Positions 59,493 to 64,000 of a stretch of DNA of 64,000 nucleotides are shown here, piece by piece (position 1 is the first letter of the stretch; every line of letters starts with the position of its first letter). The stretch spans positions 60,908-124,907 of the forward strand of contig JBMNVT010000004.1 of the NCBI GenBank assembly GCA_050947015.1, read 5' to 3'. Below the pieces are notes generated by a model, which was given only the letters and a program-made list of their open reading frames with translations, was not told the origin of the DNA and searched no databases. The translations under genes and the position numbers were made by a program. This DNA is from CAKXIK01 sp050947015 (GTDB taxonomy: Bacteria; Bacillota; Clostridia; Oscillospirales; Acutalibacteraceae).

Positions 59493-59527
59493 ATTCTAAA
59501 ACATAGTTTATCACTATGTAATAGAAT
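59493..59527. promoter_or_regulatory. Palindromic operator before the Rrf2 gene
   Basis: ATTCTA-AA-ACATAGT, centre TTATC, ACTATGT-AA-TAGAAT: a 35-base inverted repeat with only the AA/AA positions unpaired. It overlaps the -10 and predicted start of the minus-strand promoter. Confidence 0.75.
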
Positions 59528-59551
59528 ACCCAATTTTATCAGTTTCGTCAA
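59523..59551 (-). promoter_or_regulatory. Promoter of the Rrf2 gene
   Basis: Minus strand TTGACG (59551-59546), 17 bases, TATTCT (59528-59523); the -10 is inside the palindrome. Confidence 0.75.
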
Positions 59552-59590
59552 GAGCGGCGGAAAAGTTACGCAAATCCAATATTTTTTCCG

Positions 59591-60004
59591 TTACGCCAAC
59601 GGAGTCAGAATAATCTGAACGTCGTTTTTACTCAGAAGCTCCTGCCCGGCAAAAAGAGAATAGATCAGCTCAACGCTGCCGCCGGAGGGGGAAAGCGACG
59701 CAATGACAGCATGAGTCCGCACCTGTAGCGTAAGAGTTCCTGCGCTGGTACGGTAATCGCACACGGTATCCATGCCCGGGCAAAACTCCATTCGTGCCGC
59801 GCCGCTGCGAATCATCAGCGCGCGATCGGGCTGCAACTTGAGCGTTACCGGAATTTCGCCGCCTTCATCGTCGCGCTCCGAATAGGTGATATACCAGGCG
59901 TTTCCTTTGCTGAAAAGGGCGCCGGTCGTCTGGAGTGTGATGCGGTCGGATTGAGTGTCGCAGGTCTGTTGGCCGTCCACGCAAATATTCATGTTGTCTG
60001 TCAC
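59591..60004 (-). CDS. DUF1934 domain-containing protein
   Basis: 137 residues from GTG 60004 (alternative ATG four codons later); AAAGGATGA site. Predicted beta-barrel small protein: WYITYSERDDEGGEIPVTLKLQP, MEFCPGMDTVCDYRTSAGTLTLQVRT, YSLFAGQELLSKNDVQIILTP. These fit the DUF1934/YwiB family, a lipocalin-like fold without known function. It lies 35 bases downstream of murI in the ddl-murI unit. Confidence 0.82.
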   Translation of the reverse strand: MTDNMNICVDGQQTCDTQSDRITLQTTGALFSKGNAWYITYSERDDEGGEIPVTLKLQPDRALMIRSGAARMEFCPGMDTVCDYRTSAGTLTLQVRTHAVIASLSPSGGSVELIYSLFAGQELLSKNDVQIILTPLA

Positions 60005-60039
60005 AGCAGGATCATCCTTTCAGCGAGCGTTTTGCGGTA

Positions 60040-60852
60040 TCACAGCGTGTCTACATCCACGGGAAGGATCTCGCCGTCAATGTCGCGCCCTAAAAACAGG
60101 CTGCCGAGCGCGGCAAAGCCCTGTACCCGGTCACTGACATAAAAAGAACAGCGGCCGGGTTCGGGAGAAGCATTTTTCAGTCCAAGTCCGTCCAGCATCC
60201 GTTCTGCTTCGCGAGCCGCTTCGGCCCCTGTATCGATCAGTTTGACGGTGTCGCCCATAACGTCTCGGATAATACCGGCAATAATCGGATAGTGTGTACA
60301 GCCGAGAATCAGCGTATCGATCCGCTGCTCGCGCAGAGGAGCCAGATAACGCTCCGCAACCATGCGGGTGACCGGGTCGTTCCGGTTGACAAAGCCGCCT
60401 TCCACCAACGGAACGAAAAGGGGGCAGCTCTGTTCAAAAACCTGAGCGGCAGGGTTGATTCGGCTGATTTCACGCCGATAGGCGCCGCTTGCAATGGTGG
60501 CCGCGGTGCCAATGACGCCGATCCGGCCGCTGCGCGAAAGCTTGGCGGCCGCATGGGAGGCGGGGACTACAACGCCGGTAAACGGAAGAGGGAGCGCGTT
60601 CCCAAGGTCTGCCGCAGCGGAGCTTACGGTTCCGCAGGCGGCGATAATCATTTTTACATCATTATTCTGCAAAAAACGCATATCCTGCGCGGCATATTTA
60701 CGAATTACTTCGCGGCTGCGCGAACCGTAGGGGACACGGCCGGTATCGCCGAAAAAGATAATATTTTCATGCGGCAGCCGGCGGCACAGCTCGCGGACGG
60801 CGGTTAATCCACCCAAACCGGAATCGAAGACCCCGATTGCTTTTTGATTCAT
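60040..60852 (-). CDS. murI: Glutamate racemase
   Basis: Makes D-glutamate for peptidoglycan by two-cysteine, cofactor-free racemisation. ATG at 60852 after AAAGGA; 270 residues. IGVFDSGLGGLTAV and GDTGRVPYG at the N-terminus, second catalytic cysteine in ILGCTHYP. The first catalytic motif reads AACGTVSS, where the family normally has CNT; the codon is GGA so this is not a reading error on my part. The cysteine itself is kept. Operon ddl-murI-DUF1934, an envelope-precursor unit. Confidence 0.94.
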   Translation of the reverse strand: MNQKAIGVFDSGLGGLTAVRELCRRLPHENIIFFGDTGRVPYGSRSREVIRKYAAQDMRFLQNNDVKMIIAACGTVSSAAADLGNALPLPFTGVVVPASHAAAKLSRSGRIGVIGTAATIASGAYRREISRINPAAQVFEQSCPLFVPLVEGGFVNRNDPVTRMVAERYLAPLREQRIDTLILGCTHYPIIAGIIRDVMGDTVKLIDTGAEAAREAERMLDGLGLKNASPEPGRCSFYVSDRVQGFAALGSLFLGRDIDGEILPVDVDTL

Positions 60853-60897
60853 TCGCAGGCTCAGTCCTTTCAAAAAATGAGTTTGCGCAAAGGGGAC

Positions 60898-61965
60898 TTA
60901 TTGCCCTTTGTTTTTTTCCAATGCAAGCGAAATCAATCGGTCCAACAGCTCGCCATAGCCAATTCCCACGGCGCCAAACAGCTTGGGGTACATGCTGATC
61001 GCGGTAAAACCCGGCAGCGTGTTCAATTCATTGAGCAGCACCGCGTTGTCGCTGCGGCGCACAAAGAAATCCACACGGGAAAGACCGCTGCAGCCAAGCA
61101 GGCGGAACGCTCTGACCGCGGTTGAACGCAGTGTTTCCGTCGTGGTTTCGTCCAGCTGCGCGGGAATGCAAAGCTTGGAGTTGTCATCAAAATATTTTGC
61201 TTCATAATCATAAAATTCATTCGCGGGCAGAATTTCACCCGGGACAGAGGCGATCGGTCTGCTGTTGCCGAGCACCGCGCACTCCACCTCGCGACCGTCG
61301 ATGCCTTCTTCGATGACAAGCTTGCCGTCCTCTTTTGCGGCCAGCAGCATTGCGCTGCGGAGCTCCTCCGCTCGTTTCACCTTGCTGATTCCCACCGAGG
61401 AGCCTGCGTTGGCGGGTTTGACGAACACGGGAAATCCGAGCTTTTGCACAATTTCACGCTCAACAGGTTCCGGGTTTTCCAGATAGTCGTCCGTATAGCA
61501 CCAGACAAATTTTGCCTGTGCAATGCCAAACTGCTCCAACAACAGGTTGGTCACAGCCTTATCCATGCAGACGGAAGACGCCAGAACGCCGCAGCCGACG
61601 TACGGAATGCGCGAAAGTTCCAGCAGTCCCTGAATGGTGCCGTCCTCGCCGTTTTTGCCGTGCAGAACCGGGAAGATAACATCGACCGGGATAAAACTGC
61701 CTCCCGAAACGGTGATGCCGCGGCGGGAAGCGTCCGGAGAAATCATACAGCTCCGATTGGAGCAATCGTTTTCCCAGCTGCCGTCCGGAATTTTCTCCGG
61801 ATCTCCGCCAAACAGGTACCATTCGCCTTTTTTCGTAATACCGATCAGCGAAAGCTCATATTTTTCGACCGAAAGATTGCGGATCACAGACGAAGCGGAA
61901 AGACGCGAAATTTCATGCTCCGAGGAAACGCCGCCAAACACAACGGCCACACGCGTTTTATTCAT
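60898..61965 (-). CDS. ddl: D-alanine--D-alanine ligase
   Basis: ATP-grasp enzyme making D-Ala-D-Ala for MurF. 355 residues with FGGVSSEHEIS, FPVLHGKNGEDG, the ATP-grasp VFVKPANAGSSVGISKV, and the YDYEAKYFDD loop whose tyrosine marks D-Ala-D-Ala rather than D-Ala-D-Lac ligases, then NELNTLPGFT. So intrinsic vancomycin resistance by D-Lac is not indicated. First gene of the ddl-murI-DUF1934 unit, GGAAAGGATGG site. Confidence 0.96.
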   Translation of the reverse strand: MNKTRVAVVFGGVSSEHEISRLSASSVIRNLSVEKYELSLIGITKKGEWYLFGGDPEKIPDGSWENDCSNRSCMISPDASRRGITVSGGSFIPVDVIFPVLHGKNGEDGTIQGLLELSRIPYVGCGVLASSVCMDKAVTNLLLEQFGIAQAKFVWCYTDDYLENPEPVEREIVQKLGFPVFVKPANAGSSVGISKVKRAEELRSAMLLAAKEDGKLVIEEGIDGREVECAVLGNSRPIASVPGEILPANEFYDYEAKYFDDNSKLCIPAQLDETTTETLRSTAVRAFRLLGCSGLSRVDFFVRRSDNAVLLNELNTLPGFTAISMYPKLFGAVGIGYGELLDRLISLALEKNKGQ

Positions 61966-62095
61966 TAGGGGGGTTCCATCCTTTCCATATCAACCGGAGA
62001 CGGCAGTTGCCGAACCGGAAAATTAGCAAATTGATTCTTGCCGTTTGCCGGCGTGTCTCAGATAAATAAAAACACATTTTTCCGACGATTCTTTC

Positions 62096-62124
62096 ATCAT
62101 ACCACAAAGTATGCTTCTCTGCAA
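62096..62124 (-). promoter_or_regulatory. Promoter of ddl-murI-DUF1934
   Basis: Minus strand TTGCAG (62124-62119), 17 bases, TATGAT (62101-62096), about 130 bases before ddl. The long leader in the 286-base divergent gap shows no known riboswitch to me. Confidence 0.7.
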
Positions 62125-62165
62125 TTCTCAATCGGTGCCGGAGCGAAAAAAAAGATTGTGCTTTT

Positions 62166-62194
62166 TTGCACAACATGGTATCATAATATATTAT
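62166..62194 (+). promoter_or_regulatory. Promoter of the 62.3-kb unknown gene
   Basis: TTGCAC at 62166-62171, 17 bases, TATTAT at 62189-62194. A small inverted repeat TTGTGC (62156-62161) / GCACAA (62168-62173) overlaps the -35 and might be an operator. Confidence 0.7.
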
Positions 62195-62251
62195 GAGTGT
62201 TCAGCAGAAAAAAGACTGACGGACACATGCAATGACGGGAGTTGTTTATAG

Positions 62252-63043
62252 TTGGAGCAGAAAGCACTGGATAGGATTTCGGCGCGCGTTGCCGAGGTGT
62301 TGGGAGAACAGGGCTATACCACCGTTCAGGAAGGAAAGGCAGAATCGAACCGCCCTTCTATCTTTCGCGGGGAAACCACCGCATACGCCGTAATTTACGC
62401 AAAAAAAGAGAAACGCTTTGAATTGCGCCAGACAACTGTAGAAAACGGAAAGATTGGTGAAGAGTGGAAATCTGTTTCGGTCTGGCTGTTTGATCCGGAC
62501 GCAGCCACCATGCAGGATGCCGAATCGATTGCAAACGATTTCTGCGATTCGCTGTCGGTGGTGATTCGTAAAAAACAGGTTGCCAAAGCGCGCAAAAAAG
62601 AAAAGGGAGAAGACCGGTATGTCGATCCCGTGTTTTTGATGAATCGCTTTACAAAGATTTTTCCGGACATGCGGTTTGCCATTCAGGCACATAAGGACAA
62701 GTACGGCGTTGTGGTACCTCATGCGATGACGAAGGAGTTCCTGAACCCGATGATTGCGCAGCTGCTGCGCGAAGGAGATTCCCAACAGATTTCGCGTCTG
62801 CTTGACGTGCTTTCCCAGAACTATAAAAACGGGGATCTTGACACCAAATCGCTGATTACGCTTGGCATTCTGAACGCGATCACCGATCCGGAGCAGGAAA
62901 GAATGGTAGAGGAAGGTCTGGAGGAAGAGGCCCGCAAGGCTTGGCAGCATGCGCGCAAATACCGCAACAAAAAAGTTAAGCCTGAAAGGGTGAAAGCGCT
63001 TGAAAAGCTTTCGGCTGAAAAAAGCACCGGTTCGCTGCGTTGA
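62252..63043 (+). CDS. Conserved-looking hypothetical protein
   Basis: 263 residues from TTG 62252 (GGGAG thirteen bases upstream). Soluble, with no signal or membrane segment. N-terminal half is mixed alpha/beta (YTTVQEGKAE, YAVIYAKKEKRFELRQTT, KSVSVWLFDPDAATMQDAES); C-terminal half is helical (NPMIAQLLREGDSQQISRLL, LGILNAITDPEQERMVEEGL) and ends in a Lys/Arg-rich tail. I recognise no family. It stands directly upstream of rpmG-secE-nusG but has its own promoter, and rpmG has another. Confidence 0.8.
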   Translation: MEQKALDRISARVAEVLGEQGYTTVQEGKAESNRPSIFRGETTAYAVIYAKKEKRFELRQTTVENGKIGEEWKSVSVWLFDPDAATMQDAESIANDFCDSLSVVIRKKQVAKARKKEKGEDRYVDPVFLMNRFTKIFPDMRFAIQAHKDKYGVVVPHAMTKEFLNPMIAQLLREGDSQQISRLLDVLSQNYKNGDLDTKSLITLGILNAITDPEQERMVEEGLEEEARKAWQHARKYRNKKVKPERVKALEKLSAEKSTGSLR

Positions 63044-63067
63044 TTTCCTGCTTTTTGTAAAAAAAGC

Positions 63068-63096
63068 TTGACCGCGCGTCAAAACTATGTTATAGT
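63068..63096 (+). promoter_or_regulatory. Promoter of rpmG-secE-nusG
   Basis: TTGACC at 63068-63073, 17 bases, TATAGT at 63091-63096, 95 bases before rpmG. Confidence 0.85.
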
Positions 63097-63190
63097 TAAT
63101 CTACCTCTGAAAAGAAGGCTTTGTTTTTGCGCCTGAAAAGCCTTTTGTGAGGGAGGCTAAAAATTTCCGTATAACCGGGAGGTGCCGTCA

Positions 63191-63340
63191 ATGAGAGTGA
63201 AAGTTACCCTTGCTTGTTCTGAATGCAAACAGCGCAACTATAACACCATGAAGAACAAGAAAAACGATCCAGACAGATTGGAAATGAACAAGTATTGCAG
63301 ATTCTGCAAAAAGCACACCCTGCATAAAGAGACCAAATAA
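63191..63340 (+). CDS. rpmG: 50S ribosomal protein L33
   Basis: 49 residues: MRVKVTLACSECKQRNYNT..., CRFCKKHTLHKETK. Both CxxC pairs are present (CSEC and CRFC), so this is the zinc-binding form. GGGAGGTG site before the ATG at 63191. First gene of the usual rpmG-secE-nusG string; too short for a 60-codon cut-off but unmistakable. Confidence 0.97.
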   Translation: MRVKVTLACSECKQRNYNTMKNKKNDPDRLEMNKYCRFCKKHTLHKETK

Positions 63341-63360
63341 TTAGGGCGGGAGGACTGAAT

Positions 63361-63600
63361 ATGGCAGAAGAAACCAAAAAGAAACCGAACAAGTTCAAAG
63401 CTTTCTTTGGCCGAATTGGAAAGTTTTTCCGCGAGATCAGGAGCGAAGTCAAAAAGATCACATGGCCGGCGGTTCCAACTGTGTTTAAAAACATGGGTGT
63501 AACGCTTGTAGTCATTCTTGTGGTAGGCGCTTTTGTGTTTGCTCTGGATTTCGGACTGAACAAATTGTTGGGCCTTGTTATGGAGGTTTCCTCGATTTAA
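63361..63600 (+). CDS. secE: Preprotein translocase subunit SecE
   Basis: 79 residues; essential SecYEG component. A basic cytoplasmic segment with the conserved FFREIRSEVKKITWPAVPTVFKN amphipathic helix is followed by one membrane helix (about 46-68). Single-helix form as in Gram-positives. GGGAGGA site; 20 bases after rpmG. Confidence 0.97.
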   Translation: MAEETKKKPNKFKAFFGRIGKFFREIRSEVKKITWPAVPTVFKNMGVTLVVILVVGAFVFALDFGLNKLLGLVMEVSSI

Positions 63601-63624
63601 ATCATAAGGCTTGGAGGATTTGTG

Positions 63625-64000
63625 ATGTCGGAAGACGCGAAATGGTATGTTGTGCATACTTATTCGGGTTATGAAAATAAGGTTGCTTCCAATCTGGAAA
63701 CAACGGTGGAAAACCGTCATTTGGAAGATCTGATTCAGGAAGTCAAGGTTCCGGTGGAAACCGTGACCGAAATTCGGGACGGCAAAACGCACGAGGTGGA
63801 GCGCAAGCTTTTTCCAAGCTACGTTTTTGTTAAAATGGTACTCACAGATGAATCCTGGTATATTGTGCGGAACATCCGCGGTTGCACAGGATTTGTGGGC
63901 CCTTCCTCAAAGCCGGTTCCGCTGACCGAAAAAGAAGTTCTTTCCATGGGGATGGAGACCAGTCAGACCGAAGTGGAGTATGCCGTCGGGGATTCCGTTC
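63625..64000 (+). CDS. nusG: Transcription termination/antitermination protein NusG (3' end outside window)
   Basis: Binds RNA polymerase and links it to ribosome or Rho. The ATG at 63625 follows TTGGAGGA; 125 codons are visible, ending at the window edge within the linker before the KOW domain. The NGN domain is clear: KWYVVHTYSGYENKVASNLE, FPSYVFVKM, WYIVRNIRGCTGFVGPSSKPVPL. The frame is intact. Ribosomal protein genes rplK and rplA are expected next. Confidence 0.97.
   Translation, partial: MSEDAKWYVVHTYSGYENKVASNLETTVENRHLEDLIQEVKVPVETVTEIRDGKTHEVERKLFPSYVFVKMVLTDESWYIVRNIRGCTGFVGPSSKPVPLTEKEVLSMGMETSQTEVEYAVGDSV

Noticed and set aside
1..64000. Search for CRISPR repeats, insertion sequences, phage genes, toxin-antitoxin pairs or restriction systems.
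   Set aside because: No repeat array, transposase, integrase or recognisable defence gene was found on either strand.

Overview
The window reads as a contiguous piece of chromosome from an anaerobic, low-to-mid-GC Firmicute of the class Clostridia, most like the Oscillospiraceae/Ruminococcaceae. The basis is the Gram-positive order of the division/cell-wall (dcw) genes, a PolC-type replicative polymerase, spoIID, a leucine T-box, a BirA repressor with its operator, a hisZ-hisG short-form pair, and strong consensus sigma-A promoters (many with an exact 17-base spacer). The genus assignment is inference; no database search was possible. Almost everything is housekeeping: there are no phage genes, insertion sequences, CRISPR arrays or rRNA genes.

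Layout. 1-3.4 kb: end of uvrC, then rsmD-coaD-coiled-coil protein, closed by a strong terminator. 3.6-18 kb: a dcw cluster (mraZ, rsmH, ftsL-like, class B PBP with two PASTA domains, murE, murF, mraY, ftsW, murG, murA, ftsQ/divIB, ftsZ) with a promoter and a probable MraZ operator at its head. It lacks murD, murC, murB, ftsA and sepF. 18-29 kb: pyrH-frr-uppS-cdsA-dxr-rseP-ispG-polC, which joins nucleotide supply, ribosome recycling, lipid carrier and isoprenoid synthesis and replication. 29-34.6 kb: a histidine operon hisZ-G-D-B-A-I-E lacking hisH, hisF and hisC. 34.6-38.6 kb: spoIID (minus), citrate synthase, birA and a tRNA-Pro(CGG) cassette.

38.6-44.4 kb is the least ordinary part: AT-rich, loosely packed, with an interrupted gene remnant, a GH27 alpha-galactosidase coupled to a 68-residue zinc-ribbon protein, NAD synthetase (minus) and an isolated sugar-isomerase-like gene (minus). 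44.4-52.8 kb: a VOC protein, a MATE transporter, T-box-controlled leuA, a Ser-rich lipoprotein, alr, bioY behind a BirA box, and a TetM-like GTPase with an altered tip loop.

52.8-62 kb: mostly minus-strand genes (pyrE, a DUF5662 protein, a zinc-ribbon membrane protein, aldose epimerase, GNAT, an Rrf2 regulator, DUF1934-murI-ddl) with a plus-strand block (CpXC protein, nfo, AlkD-like). 62-64 kb: an unrecognised protein, then rpmG-secE-nusG, the usual entrance to the ribosomal protein L11/RNA polymerase region. Envelope genes are therefore spread over several loci: the dcw cluster, uppS, alr, and murI-ddl.

I did not find a convincing new multi-gene system. The best leads are the MraZ operator, the BirA site that begins inside alr, the modified TetM-like GTPase, the non-canonical FtsZ tail, and the broken or tiny reading frames at 34.2, 39.0 and 57.3 kb.
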